64,000 nt of DNA from Pontibacter coccineus (lineage in GTDB: Bacteria; Bacteroidota; Bacteroidia; Cytophagales; Hymenobacteraceae), in NCBI RefSeq assembly GCF_030546575.1, contig NZ_JAUOTN010000010.1, forward strand, positions 124,001-188,000. Direction: 5' to 3'. Position numbers and translations under genes: made by a program. Shown here one piece after another: positions 1 to 8,747 of this stretch. Position 1 is the stretch's first letter, and every line of letters begins with the position of its first letter. Under the pieces are notes generated by a model. It searched no databases and had not been told where the DNA came from. It saw nothing but the letters and a program-made list of their open reading frames with translations.

Positions 1-1
1 T

Positions 2-193
2 TTTGATCGTGGTCTAATATCCGTAGATGAAAAGCTCAAAGTGCTAGTATCATACGCAATAGCAGAAGACCTGACAAATGACTATGCGCTCTTACATCTA
101 AGAGGCAAGCCACTTACCTTGCCCTTTGGAGAGAAGCATTTCCCAAATGCCTACAACTTGGCCTGGCACCGGGATCAGGTGTTTAAGAAGTAG
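2..193 (+). CDS. HNH endonuclease, C-terminal fragment (cut by window start)
   Basis: The open frame enters from the left edge and ends at TAG 191-193. The 63 visible residues contain FDRGLISVDEKLKVLVS, then LHLRGKPLTLP and a terminal AWHRDQVFKK. This is the typical tail of restriction-type HNH endonucleases of the HNH_2 (PF13391) group, which cleave DNA with a beta-beta-alpha-metal fold. The catalytic HNH residues lie upstream, outside the window, so activity cannot be judged. A decayed copy of the same gene end lies at 2658-2714. Family recognition rests on the tail pattern only. Confidence 0.65.
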   Translation, partial: FDRGLISVDEKLKVLVSYAIAEDLTNDYALLHLRGKPLTLPFGEKHFPNAYNLAWHRDQVFKK

Positions 194-445
194 CTAAAAG
201 AGTCACTTTCAACTTTAAACACTGCCAGTACTCAAGGGCGGGTTCGCCTTTAAGCAATCCGAAATTAACTGGTTACAAGCTATCACTTAATAGGCTTAGA
301 GTAGCAATAAATGCCTGAGCGGAGAGTTTGCAAAAGAAATTCACATATCTTATTGATTTAGTTGGCGTATGCTTTTCTCTATTGTTTCCACCATTTTTTA
401 TTTTATCTAATTCTTAACAAGTTGGGGAGAGCATTTTGATTAACT

Positions 446-682
446 ATGGAAAACGTTACAAGACAGGAATTAGAGGAATTGATTAGCCGATACAAGCACT
501 ACATTCATCTGAACGAAACGATTATTAAAACAAAATTAGATGTCATCAATAGCGATAACATCTACATCAATGTTGGTGGTAACCATGGCGATATTCTGGA
601 ACTAGTAGAATGCAGAGTTAAAATGCAGTCTTTTCACTCAGTCATAAAAGACTTGGAAGATATTTTAAGCCGTATTAAATGA
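446..682 (+). CDS. small protein of unknown function (78 aa)
   Basis: ATG at 446 follows a purine-rich stretch (GGGGAGA, about 15 bases upstream) that may serve as a ribosome site. The protein has a charged helical N-terminus (MENVTRQELEELISRYKHYI), a short NVGGNHGD segment in the middle and a second helix ending in DILSRIK, so it is probably two helices joined by a Gly-rich turn. There is no signal peptide or membrane segment. It sits alone in AT-rich accessory DNA between the HNH tail and a minus-strand gene. I do not recognise the family. Coding is likely from the clean start and continuous frame. Confidence 0.5.
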   Translation: MENVTRQELEELISRYKHYIHLNETIIKTKLDVINSDNIYINVGGNHGDILELVECRVKMQSFHSVIKDLEDILSRIK

Positions 683-781
683 GTTTGTAAAATGACCTTT
701 TTACCTATCGCACTTTGCTCCTGTACAAAGCTTACTTCAGTTCCTTTTGAATAGATCGTATAGGTAGCTGGCCCTTATCAT

Positions 782-1189
782 TTATTCAGAATCTGCAGCA
801 AGGGTAATTGAAAAGAATGGTTCGCGAAGTATATGTTTTAACTCGATTTTATAGATTCTTCCGTCGGTATAGTTTCTCCATTCAGTATCTGATATCCTGA
901 CAAAATCCTCATTAAACCACCTTATAAATTCATTAACTCCATTTTCGATTTCTGGAATTAGTGTCTGTCGAATTACAACGCCATTAGTATTTAACACCAA
1001 AATCATTTGGTATCCGTTTTCAATTATCCACGATATTCGACTTGTGGTGTCTGTTACAATGTCTTCCGTAAACTTAATCTCTTTCTTCTCCAAAACAGTT
1101 TTTGCAAACTCTCTTGAGTCGCCGACGAAGAATTGAGAATAACCTAGTACCGATTGAGTGAGCAAGAAGAAAAGAAGTATATACTTCAT
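782..1189 (-). CDS. secreted protein of unknown function (135 aa)
   Basis: The protein starts with a classical signal peptide (MKYILLFFLLTQSVLGYSQF, cleavage probably near YSQ), so it is exported. The mature part alternates short hydrophobic strands with polar loops (ISWIIENGYQMILVLNTNGVVI, WRNYTDGRIYKIEL), compatible with a small beta-rich fold. There are no cysteines and no sorting domain. It is monocistronic and AT-rich like its neighbours. No family is recognised. Confidence 0.6.
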   Translation of the reverse strand: MKYILLFFLLTQSVLGYSQFFVGDSREFAKTVLEKKEIKFTEDIVTDTTSRISWIIENGYQMILVLNTNGVVIRQTLIPEIENGVNEFIRWFNEDFVRISDTEWRNYTDGRIYKIELKHILREPFFSITLAADSE

Positions 1190-1308
1190 GATATTATCCC
1201 ATATTGTTAATTGCGCAAGTATAATTTAGTAGTCGAGTAATATGCCCATAATGGACTCAGCTTTAAATTGCGCTATGTATTTGCTTATACTATCCATTGT
1301 AAACTGAT

Positions 1309-1719
1309 TTATTCATTCTCTTCAAACCATTTCACAATGGAGGGCATGTTTCTTTCAAATCCACCAGGGATAAAGAATTCAGCAGGCCTATTCGCTTGTC
1401 TGTTTGGTTTTTAAAGTCGTGCGCTGTCTTTGACGGAATTCTGATAAAAGCTCCTTTATCAGAATTCCGTCAATCCATTTGTCGCCAATGAATGTTGAGG
1501 CTGTTCCTTCCAGTAAATAAATACTTCGTCATTATCTTCATGTTGGTGCTGACCAGGACCATTAGCATTAGGCTCTAACCACCATTCCGAAATACTGTTT
1601 TTCTCATTCGTTTCATTTTCATCGGCTTTAAATATGGCTGTCATATTGCCACAGTTATAAACTCGCCCTTCTCCGCTTGAAAGAATCAGAGCATCCGTAT
1701 GCTTGTCTTTATGTTTCAT
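1309..1719 (-). pseudogene. cupin-domain protein, frameshifted remnant
   Basis: Read on the minus strand from ATG 1717-1719, the frame gives MKHKDKHTDALILSSGEGR, ISEWWLEP and GPGQHQHEDNDEVF. This is the metal-binding first half of a single-domain cupin. The frame then breaks. Restoring one base after DEVF resumes YLLEGTASTFIGDKWID. A second break inside the 1430-1473 inverted repeat is followed, in another frame, by GAFIRIPSKTAHDFKNQ. A third break precedes the expected end FIPGGFERNMPSIVKWFEEN and a stop at 1309. Three frame changes across one recognisable domain show a dead gene. The ORF readable here (1459-1902) extends upstream over the neighbouring gene and should not be annotated as intact. 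Confidence 0.75.
1430..1473. repeat. perfect 19-bp inverted repeat inside the cupin pseudogene
   Basis: Arms TTGACGGAATTCTGATAAA (1430-1448) and TTTATCAGAATTCCGTCAA (1455-1473) are perfectly complementary around a 6-base loop. It lies exactly where the cupin frame breaks, and no T-run follows it, so it is not an obvious terminator. It could be a quasi-palindrome perfected by template switching. Confidence 0.8.
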
Positions 1720-1727
1720 ATATTTTC

Positions 1728-2093
1728 TTAATGCTGATAACATCTCCCATTCGCACTGGTTGTCATGCGCTTGCACCTCGCTCCGGCCTTGGTAGTGCCT
1801 GAACACTGCCTGCTGCTGGTCGATGAATTGCTGCTCACACGGGTACCTTGGTATGCAGCGGGGGCAATTGCATTTCCAGCTGAACCTGTCGAAGGCTTGC
1901 ACACGCTACAGGCCGTTAGCCCCTCGGCCTGAGCCTCTGCTACCGTTGTTTCGAACGAGCTTTTGAGGTAACGACAGGTCTGAACGTGGTACTTGGCACC
2001 CGTCCTTGTTTTGTAAACCGTTTGTGCCTGGCATACCACTGCAATAAACAGGAACAGAACTAGTAACGCTTGTTTTCTTATTATAACAGCCAT
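1728..2093 (-). CDS. secreted Cys-rich protein with two putative zinc-binding motifs (121 aa)
   Basis: A signal peptide (MAVIIRKQALLVLFLFIAVVCQAQ) is followed by YHVQTCRYLKSS and GLTACSVCKP. This C-x(n)-CxxC pattern resembles the metal-binding part of Ada and related nuclease-associated domains. A low-complexity Ser/Thr linker leads to a C-terminal module QCSGTTKAGARCKRM, ANGRCYQH. That CSGT-K-G-RCKR-NGRC-QH pattern recurs in Bacteroidota secreted proteins and looks like a Cys/His metal site. The stop is 8 bases upstream of the cupin pseudogene start, so the two may once have formed an operon. Function is unknown. Confidence 0.7.
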   Translation of the reverse strand: MAVIIRKQALLVLFLFIAVVCQAQTVYKTRTGAKYHVQTCRYLKSSFETTVAEAQAEGLTACSVCKPSTGSAGNAIAPAAYQGTRVSSNSSTSSRQCSGTTKAGARCKRMTTSANGRCYQH

Positions 2094-2227
2094 TTAAATA
2101 TTTTTATTTAAATATATAATATCTTTAAAATAAAGCAAAAGATCCCTATTATTACCTAGTAAATTTCCATAGTGGCATTGATAAGCGTATTGTGCTATGG
2201 ATGTATTGTGTGAATTTAACTTACTTT

Positions 2228-2653
2228 ATGAGAGCAAAACTTCTATTCCTACTGACCCTCTCCCCTATTTTACTAAGTAGCCTTAGCGGCTGCGATTCCG
2301 GCTACTCCAATAGTCATACTTCTTACGAAGAGGCTAAGCTTACACTGGAAGAACAGGAAAGAATGTACCCTTCCAATTTTTTATCAACAGACGGTACACA
2401 TCGGAAAAACCTGCTTGGGGAATGGGTTATGGAAGGGACTATAAACAGTACAGCCAGTGTTGCCACCTACAAGGATGTGGAGCTTGTGATCAGTTATTAC
2501 AGCAAAACTGAGACACTTTTGGGCACTGAGCGGCAGACCGTTTATGACTATTTCAGACCGGGCGCCAAAGTAAAGTATAAGCTAAAGTCCTACGGTATTA
2601 AAGGCACTAAAAAGATAGGTGTTGAGGTCTTAAATGCATTGCCTGCAAACTGA
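2228..2653 (+). CDS. lipoprotein of unknown function (FxLYD-like beta domain)
   Basis: I chose ATG 2228 because it gives MRAKLLFLLTLSPILLSSLSGC, a signal peptide with lipobox SLSGC; an upstream ATG at 2192 would bury it. After the acylated Cys comes a polar linker, then LLGEWVMEGTINSTASVATYKDVELVISYYSKTETLLGTE, a pattern seen in FxLYD-type envelope domains where a modified secretory protein carries an extracytoplasmic beta-sandwich. The C-terminus (KKIGVEVLNALPAN) fits the same family. It is probably anchored in the periplasm or outer membrane. No enzymatic motif is visible. Confidence 0.65.
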   Translation: MRAKLLFLLTLSPILLSSLSGCDSGYSNSHTSYEEAKLTLEEQERMYPSNFLSTDGTHRKNLLGEWVMEGTINSTASVATYKDVELVISYYSKTETLLGTERQTVYDYFRPGAKVKYKLKSYGIKGTKKIGVEVLNALPAN

Positions 2654-2657
2654 TTGA

Positions 2658-2714
2658 CATCCTCCGAACACATCTAATCCAGCCTGGCATCGGGAACATG
2701 TGTTTAAAGGCTAA
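2658..2714 (+). pseudogene. remnant of an HNH endonuclease gene 3' end
   Basis: The 19 codons read HPPNTSNPAWHREHVFKG then stop. They align without gaps to the end of the HNH gene at the window start (HFPNAYNLAWHRDQVFKK, stop at 193), sharing H, PN, N, AWHR and VFK. Similarity stops abruptly upstream, at the 3' end of the lipoprotein gene. It is a gene stub left by recombination or deletion just before the helicase gene. Confidence 0.6.
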
Positions 2715-2760
2715 ACGAGTAAAAAAATCTTCTTAATTTAGTCAGTCATATCACTACTCC

Positions 2761-5700
2761 ATGCTCAAAGAAGGAATCTATGAACAGTTAATCACGGCTT
2801 CGCTGAAAGACAAGATCAATAGTATTCCTTCTGACAAGTTCTTCATAGCGCAAGCTCAGATTGATAAAGAGGAAGCTGCCAGTATTCTTTCTGACTATCT
2901 GATAAATCTGCTTCAATTAGCTTTAAGAGAGCTGAAGAAAGATAACATTCAGCAACAGGTTAAATTCTGCAATGAGATCATTCAGTTTGTGGATGAAAGG
3001 TTAAACCTAGAGGCGAGCGATAGTCTGATTTACCATGAAGGCCAAATTCTGACAGCTGTTTTGTCTAAGATTGGTAAAACTGACAAACAACTACAGGACG
3101 ATTTGAACCGGAAAATTCCTCAAACTGGATTATCTGTTAGCAGTCTATTTACAGGAAGTAACTCGGATATTTCAATTGATACGGAGATCGAACGCGACAT
3201 TGTATCGGCGGACAAAATCTATTGGATCATCTCCTTTATCAGGTGGTCTGGCCTGCGAATTTTTGAACGTGCCCTGAGAGAATTTACAGCCCGTGAAGGT
3301 GCCGAGCTTCGGATTATCACAACTTCTTATATGGGTGCTACGGAGGCAAGAGCGCTGGATTTTTTATCAAAACTTCCCAATACGCACATCAAGATCTCAT
3401 ACCAGACCAAGATCGAGCGACTGCACGCCAAGGCTTACATCTTTGAAAGAAATACCAATTTCAATACTGCATTTATTGGTTCATCCAACTTATCTAAATC
3501 GGCTTTAACTAAAGGCCTGGAGTGGAATTTGCGCGTAACCAGTCAGGAGAATCCTCACATCATAGAAAAGGCAAAAGCCACTTTCGATCATTACTGGAAC
3601 AGCATCGATTTTGAGGATCTAACTGTCGGTGGTATAGCTAAATTCAAAGAAGCCATACAGCAAGAGAAACAACGTGAAAATGTAGTTTCCCTAACGGACT
3701 ATTTTAAAATTAACCCTTTCCCATTTCAGAAGGAAGTGCTGGAAAAACTGCAGGTAGAACGGGAGATGTACAATAACTACCGAAATCTTGTGGTAGCAGC
3801 CACGGGCACGGGTAAAACCATTATTTCCGCCTTCGATTACCAAAGGTTTTTCCTGGCGCAGAAAGGCAAAGCCAACCTGCTTTTTGTAGCGCACCGAAAG
3901 GAGATTTTGGAGCAGGCCATTGCCTCTTTCAGAGCAGTGCTCGGATCCGGGTTCAATGATTTTGGACAGCTCTGGGTAGGGAACTATACCCCTCAGGATG
4001 GGGATTTAAAGCACCTCTTTGTTTCCATTCAAACTTTTAATTCACAGAAAGAACTCTTTCAGGAAAGGTTCCCGAAAGATTATTATGATTATATAGTCAT
4101 AGACGAAGCACACCACAGCCAAGCCGATACATACCGTAGCATCTTTGCGCTGTTCGAGCCAAAAATTCTGCTCGGACTTACTGCCACGCCGGAGCGTATG
4201 GACGGCAAGAGTCTGTTGCCAGATTTCAATAATAAAATATCGGCTGAGATAAGATTAGCAGATGCGCTTACCTTAAAACTGCTCAGTCCATTCCAGTACT
4301 TCTGTATCTCTGATGAAAAAAGTGTTAACCTGAAAAACGTCAAGTGGGAAGCCGGTAGGTATAATACTACTGATCTGACAGCGGTGCTCTCTACCAGGCA
4401 AAGAGCGGCCTTGATTATAGAATCAGTAGAGCACTACTTGACAGATCCTTTCGAATCGAAAACGCTAGGGTTCTGTAGCTCAAAGGCGCATGCTCAGTTC
4501 ATGAGCGATGCCTTTAATGCGGCTGGCTACAAAGCTGTTTCTTTAGTTAGCGGCAATGGCAATGATACCGAACGAACGACTATCAGGCAGCGGCTGATAA
4601 GAGGCGAAGTCAACTTTGTTTTCGTGGTCGACATATTTAACGAAGGGGTAGACATACCTGAGATTGATACCGTCCTGTTCCTGCGCCCTACCGAGAGTTT
4701 AACAATATTTCTGCAGCAACTTGGCCGCGGACTTAGAATTTCGGAAGGCAAGGAATGCCTGACTGTACTCGATTTTGTAAGCCAGGCACATGTTAACTAT
4801 AACTTCTCCGATAAGTTTAGAGCACTCGCTGGTAAGTCGAGATTTAGTATTCAGAAAGAAATTGAAAACAACTTCCCCCATCTCCCCGCTGGTTGTAACA
4901 TCCGCATGGAGAAACAAGCCAAAGAGTATATACTCGAAAATATCAAGAATGCCGTTTTCAACCTCCGTAGACTCCGAAGAGAGGTAACTAATTTTCAACA
5001 TGTTGCGCATCAGCAACTGACGCTTACTAACTTCCTGCAGTTTCATCAATTAGATATCCGCACCATATACAGTACCAGTACCTGGTCTGAACTGAAGCAG
5101 GATGCAGGGCTCGTAATATATGAAGCTAAAGGCTTCCATACCCAGATAGCAAAGGGCCTGAAGCGAATAGTTCAAATCGATTCTCCCTCTTATCTTGCCT
5201 TCATCGCAAAACTTATAGCGCATGATTTTAATTATGCCTGCTCGAATTCAATAGATGAACAGTTTGCGCTGATGTTCTATTATGACATCTGGCAAAAAGG
5301 TATCAGGGAATATGGCTTTACAAGTATACAGCAGGGATTGAAGGAACTAGCAAAGTATTCGGTGCTCAAGGAAGAACTGCACGAGATCATCTCATTTTTG
5401 CAAAGCCGACTTGAGCATACTACTAAGGAGGTTGATTTAGAATTCCCCTTAGCACTGGAAGTACATGCGCGCTATTCGAGAGATGAAATTTTGTGTGCCT
5501 TTGGTAAAACAACTCCCGAAAGACCATTTCCTTCTCAAGAAGGAGTTATCAATATTCCCATATTAAATACAGAGTTACTTCTCGTTACTTTAAACAAATC
5601 AGACAAAGACTTCTCTCCTAGCACACAGTATGAAGATTATGCAATTAGCGAAAAGATATTCCACTGGCAGTCTCAGAATAAAACAGCCCCTGAAAGCCCT

Positions 5701-5925
5701 ATAGGTACATCCTACATCACTCACAGAGAAATCAATAAAAACCTGCTGCTCTTTGTACGTGAAGAGAAGAAAGATAATCATGGATTTACAAGTCCATATT
5801 ACTTCTTAGGCCCTGTAGATTATATCTCTCATAAAGGCTCAAAACCTATGAGTATAAATTGGGAGTTACAAGAACCTATGCCTGCCTTCTTATGGAAGGG
5901 CGTAGCTAAAATGGCTGTGGGGTAA
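2761..5925 (+). CDS. HKD-nuclease / DEAH-box helicase / DUF3427 protein (1054 aa)
   Basis: A multidomain DNA-processing protein. Residues about 135-300 form a phospholipase-D-like (COG3886 type) domain with RLHAKAYIFE near 221 and FIGSSNLSKSAL. The HxK is present, but the Asp of a strict HKD motif is Glu. Residues about 310-680 are an SF2 helicase: AATGTGKT near 346, DEAHH near 448, LTATPER near 471 and QQLGRGLR near 651. The rest is a long C-terminal DUF3427-type region. The family is known from restriction and defence contexts, and a NUDIX gene follows by 34 bases, suggesting an operon. HNH gene debris flanks it upstream. Codon use is AT-richer than downstream genes, and it holds the only AGGTATA motif in the first 6.3 kb. 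A role in anti-phage defence is inference. Confidence 0.85.
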   Translation: MLKEGIYEQLITASLKDKINSIPSDKFFIAQAQIDKEEAASILSDYLINLLQLALRELKKDNIQQQVKFCNEIIQFVDERLNLEASDSLIYHEGQILTAVLSKIGKTDKQLQDDLNRKIPQTGLSVSSLFTGSNSDISIDTEIERDIVSADKIYWIISFIRWSGLRIFERALREFTAREGAELRIITTSYMGATEARALDFLSKLPNTHIKISYQTKIERLHAKAYIFERNTNFNTAFIGSSNLSKSALTKGLEWNLRVTSQENPHIIEKAKATFDHYWNSIDFEDLTVGGIAKFKEAIQQEKQRENVVSLTDYFKINPFPFQKEVLEKLQVEREMYNNYRNLVVAATGTGKTIISAFDYQRFFLAQKGKANLLFVAHRKEILEQAIASFRAVLGSGFNDFGQLWVGNYTPQDGDLKHLFVSIQTFNSQKELFQERFPKDYYDYIVIDEAHHSQADTYRSIFALFEPKILLGLTATPERMDGKSLLPDFNNKISAEIRLADALTLKLLSPFQYFCISDEKSVNLKNVKWEAGRYNTTDLTAVLSTRQRAALIIESVEHYLTDPFESKTLGFCSSKAHAQFMSDAFNAAGYKAVSLVSGNGNDTERTTIRQRLIRGEVNFVFVVDIFNEGVDIPEIDTVLFLRPTESLTIFLQQLGRGLRISEGKECLTVLDFVSQAHVNYNFSDKFRALAGKSRFSIQKEIENNFPHLPAGCNIRMEKQAKEYILENIKNAVFNLRRLRREVTNFQHVAHQQLTLTNFLQFHQLDIRTIYSTSTWSELKQDAGLVIYEAKGFHTQIAKGLKRIVQIDSPSYLAFIAKLIAHDFNYACSNSIDEQFALMFYYDIWQKGIREYGFTSIQQGLKELAKYSVLKEELHEIISFLQSRLEHTTKEVDLEFPLALEVHARYSRDEILCAFGKTTPERPFPSQEGVINIPILNTELLLVTLNKSDKDFSPSTQYEDYAISEKIFHWQSQNKTAPESPIGTSYITHREINKNLLLFVREEKKDNHGFTSPYYFLGPVDYISHKGSKPMSINWELQEPMPAFLWKGVAKMAVG

Positions 5926-5959
5926 TTTTTCTAAACCAAACTTAAAAAATATCATAGTC

Positions 5960-6358
5960 TTGAAGCTGATCGACAAACTCGCCTGGATCGAGATCCAGGA
6001 CGGTAAAATACTGAGTACCCGCAGCAAGGGAAGAACCAAATACTATTTTCCCGGTGGGAAACGGGAACTGGGAGAGAATGACTTTGAAGCTTTGTCGAGG
6101 GAAATAAACGAGGAGCTCAGCATATCCCTGATCGAAAACAGTACCCGATTCCTGGGTATATTTCTGGCGCAGGCCGACAGCCATCCGGATGGCGTGCAGG
6201 TACAGATGACCTGCTATACCGGTGCTTATACGGGAACGATCGCTGCAGCCAGCGAAATAGAGGAAGTGGTATGGCTCACCTATCAGGACAGACAAGCGGT
6301 GTCACCTGTAGACCAGATTATCTTCGACTGGCTAAAAGAAAGGAAGCTTATCCTGTAA
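5960..6358 (+). CDS. NUDIX hydrolase (132 aa)
   Basis: The NUDIX box is complete: GKRELGE, seven residues, REINEEL (about residues 33-52), the Mg-binding site that cleaves nucleoside diphosphates linked to another moiety. The flanking WIEIQDGKILSTRSKG and IEEVVWLTYQD match MutT-like small NUDIX proteins. The start codon is TTG at 5960; no ATG lies in a suitable place. It begins 34 bases after the helicase stop on the same strand and is probably cotranscribed. It may clean damaged or modified nucleotides, or serve the helicase module. The substrate cannot be read from sequence. Confidence 0.8.
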   Translation: MKLIDKLAWIEIQDGKILSTRSKGRTKYYFPGGKRELGENDFEALSREINEELSISLIENSTRFLGIFLAQADSHPDGVQVQMTCYTGAYTGTIAAASEIEEVVWLTYQDRQAVSPVDQIIFDWLKERKLIL

Positions 6359-6428
6359 CCCTACACCAGTTTCTAAAACTTCCCCAATCAAATACTACTT
6401 CCCGCCCGCAATCCCGTAAATTTGCGGT

Positions 6429-8654
6429 ATGCTGCAGGAGCTGAGACAATTTTTCAAGAGTATCGACTTTGTAAAGGCGCTGGTGATTTCGTTTGGGGCC
6501 GCTGTGCCCGTTTCACTGGGGCTATGGCTCGATCAGTTGCCCTACTTTCTGAGCATCGCCATGGGTACGGTGCTGGCTTCAGGGAGCGATGTGCCGGGGA
6601 GCAGAAAGCATAAAACCGTAGGTATATTGGCGGCGGCAGCTATTGCTATGCTGGCCAGTATCGTCATTGGCCTGGCATCGGGAAGTCTATACTTGCTGCT
6701 GCCGGTACTGGCCGTGCTGGTGTTTGCCATCTCCTTTATTTCCGTATATGGCTTCCGGGCCTCGCTGGTATCTTTTGCCGGACTGATGGCCATTGTGATG
6801 AGTTTTGTGCATGCCCATTCGGGCGCCGACATATTTATTCACGGCCTGCTGATGGGTGCGGGTGGCCTGTGGGCGCTGATGCTTTCGCTTGTTTTCCATT
6901 CGCTGCTCCAAAGGCGGCAAACCGAAAACCTGATCATTACCTGTCTGCGGCAGACGGCCCGCTACATACAGCTGCGCGGCAAGCTGGCCACGGATAGCGA
7001 GGACCAGGAGGCGCTCCTGAAGGAGTTCTACAACCTGCAGGTGAAACTGAACGAAACGCACGAGGCCCTGCGCGAGGTCCTCCTGCACGAAAGGCAAAGC
7101 TCCGGTACCTCCAACTACCACCGCAAACAGCTCCTGATCTTCATCGACCTGATCGACATCCTGGAGTTATCACTTGCCAACCCGGCCAACTATGCGCGTG
7201 CCAGGGAACTCTTCGGCCACTCCATCCGGGTGTTGCTGCCCTTCATCAAGCTGGTTTTTGAGCTGTCGGATAAGCTGGACAAACTGGCGGACAGCATGCA
7301 GCAGGAGCGCGCCCTATCCATTGAAAGCGACCTGGAGCCTTTGCTGGAAAAGTGCCGCGACAGCATCCGCCAGTACGTGGAAGAACTGCAACTGCCCCAG
7401 GCCCGGGAAGGTGCGCTCCTGCTCCACAACCTGCTGGACTACGAAGAAAAGCTACTGCAAAAGATCTCGTCGATCGAGCGCGTATACCTGGACCTGGAGG
7501 ACAAGCAAAGTATCGGTATGCAGAGCAGGGAAAGCCGGCAATTTATCACCCAGCAGGATTATGACGTGCGAATCTTACGCGATAACCTCTCCCTGGAGTC
7601 GCCCATCTTTAAACACGCCGGCCGGTTAACGATCGCGATGCTGCTGGGCTATGTGCTGGGCATTCTCTTCCCGATTCAGAATGCATACTGGATCCTGCTC
7701 ACAATCGTGGTGATCCTGAGGCCCGGCTATACCCTGACCAAAGAGCGCTCGAAGCATAGGCTCTACGGCACTTTGCTGGGTGCTGTGATAGCGGGCACGG
7801 TGGTGCTCCTGGTGCAGAACGTATACCTGTATGGCGCGCTGGCCTTGGTTTCGCTGGTACTTTCCTTCGCTTTTGTTCAGCGCAACTACCGCACCTCCTC
7901 TATTTTCGTGACCACCGGCGTCATCTTCATCTATGCCCTTATTTCCCCGGATGCCTTCGACGCGATCCAGTTCCGGGTGATCGATACCCTGACCGGAGCT
8001 GCCATTTCCCTGGGAGCCATCTCCTTTTTGTGGCCTTCATGGGAGTCGCTGAGTATCAAAAGTAACATTGTAAAAGCCCTGAACGCCAACCGCAGCTACC
8101 TGGCGGGTATAGACAGGTATAGTCAGCAAAAATCGCAGGATACCATGGACTACAAGCTCGCCAGAAAAGAAGCTTTTCTGCAGATGGGCAACCTGAACGC
8201 GGCATTCCAGCGGATGAGCCAGGAGCCGGAGTCCGCGCAGCACAAACTGATGGAGATCTACGAGATTGTCGGCCTGAACCATACCTTTCTGGCCGCTGCG
8301 GCTGCGCTGGGTACCTTTATCCGGGGCAATCAGGTAGAGGCCGCTTCAGAAGACCTGCACCTGGTCATTAAATCGATAGACGCCAACCTGGCGCAGGCCC
8401 TGCAAACACTGGAGCAGGAAGCACCCTTAGAAGCAGTGGCCAAAGAAGAGTTGGTGGAAGCTTACCAACATCTGGAGGGCAGGTATAACGAGTTGGTGGC
8501 CATCCGTACCCACGAGCTGGCCGGTGCCACATACAAGCCCATCGCCCCCGCCTTTCTCAAAAATCTGAAGGAGGCCCGCCTGATTTCGGACCAGCTGAAG
8601 TGGCTGCACACCATATCCGGTAACCTGAAGCATGCGGTAGAGGAACTGGTCTGA
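6429..8654 (+). CDS. FUSC family inner-membrane protein (YccS/YhfK-like, 741 aa)
   Basis: The N-terminal block (residues about 15-160) has several hydrophobic helices including VPVSLGLWL and GTVLASGSDVPG. A soluble helical region (about 165-390) rich in charged coiled segments follows. A second membrane block (about 395-540) carries YWILLTIVVILRPGYTLTKERSKHRLYGTLLGA, the FUSC_2 signature. A C-terminal helical domain ends the protein. Such proteins resemble the aromatic acid exporter AaeB and fusaric acid resistance proteins and are thought to be efflux or envelope components. Length and the two-block architecture are typical. It begins the non-accessory part of the window. The transported substrate is unknown. 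Confidence 0.88.
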   Translation: MLQELRQFFKSIDFVKALVISFGAAVPVSLGLWLDQLPYFLSIAMGTVLASGSDVPGSRKHKTVGILAAAAIAMLASIVIGLASGSLYLLLPVLAVLVFAISFISVYGFRASLVSFAGLMAIVMSFVHAHSGADIFIHGLLMGAGGLWALMLSLVFHSLLQRRQTENLIITCLRQTARYIQLRGKLATDSEDQEALLKEFYNLQVKLNETHEALREVLLHERQSSGTSNYHRKQLLIFIDLIDILELSLANPANYARARELFGHSIRVLLPFIKLVFELSDKLDKLADSMQQERALSIESDLEPLLEKCRDSIRQYVEELQLPQAREGALLLHNLLDYEEKLLQKISSIERVYLDLEDKQSIGMQSRESRQFITQQDYDVRILRDNLSLESPIFKHAGRLTIAMLLGYVLGILFPIQNAYWILLTIVVILRPGYTLTKERSKHRLYGTLLGAVIAGTVVLLVQNVYLYGALALVSLVLSFAFVQRNYRTSSIFVTTGVIFIYALISPDAFDAIQFRVIDTLTGAAISLGAISFLWPSWESLSIKSNIVKALNANRSYLAGIDRYSQQKSQDTMDYKLARKEAFLQMGNLNAAFQRMSQEPESAQHKLMEIYEIVGLNHTFLAAAAALGTFIRGNQVEAASEDLHLVIKSIDANLAQALQTLEQEAPLEAVAKEELVEAYQHLEGRYNELVAIRTHELAGATYKPIAPAFLKNLKEARLISDQLKWLHTISGNLKHAVEELV

Positions 8655-8747
8655 TTGTGGCCTATCCGGCTTAATAGGTATACGGAGGCAACATTTGATG
8701 CACATTTCCCCTATCTTGCACGTGATTACGCTATCAACATATTACCT

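Noticed and set aside
1459..1902. A 147-aa ORF taken as an intact gene
   Set aside because: Its first half overlaps the coding part of the Cys-rich gene in another frame, and its second half is a cupin that ends prematurely and continues in other frames.
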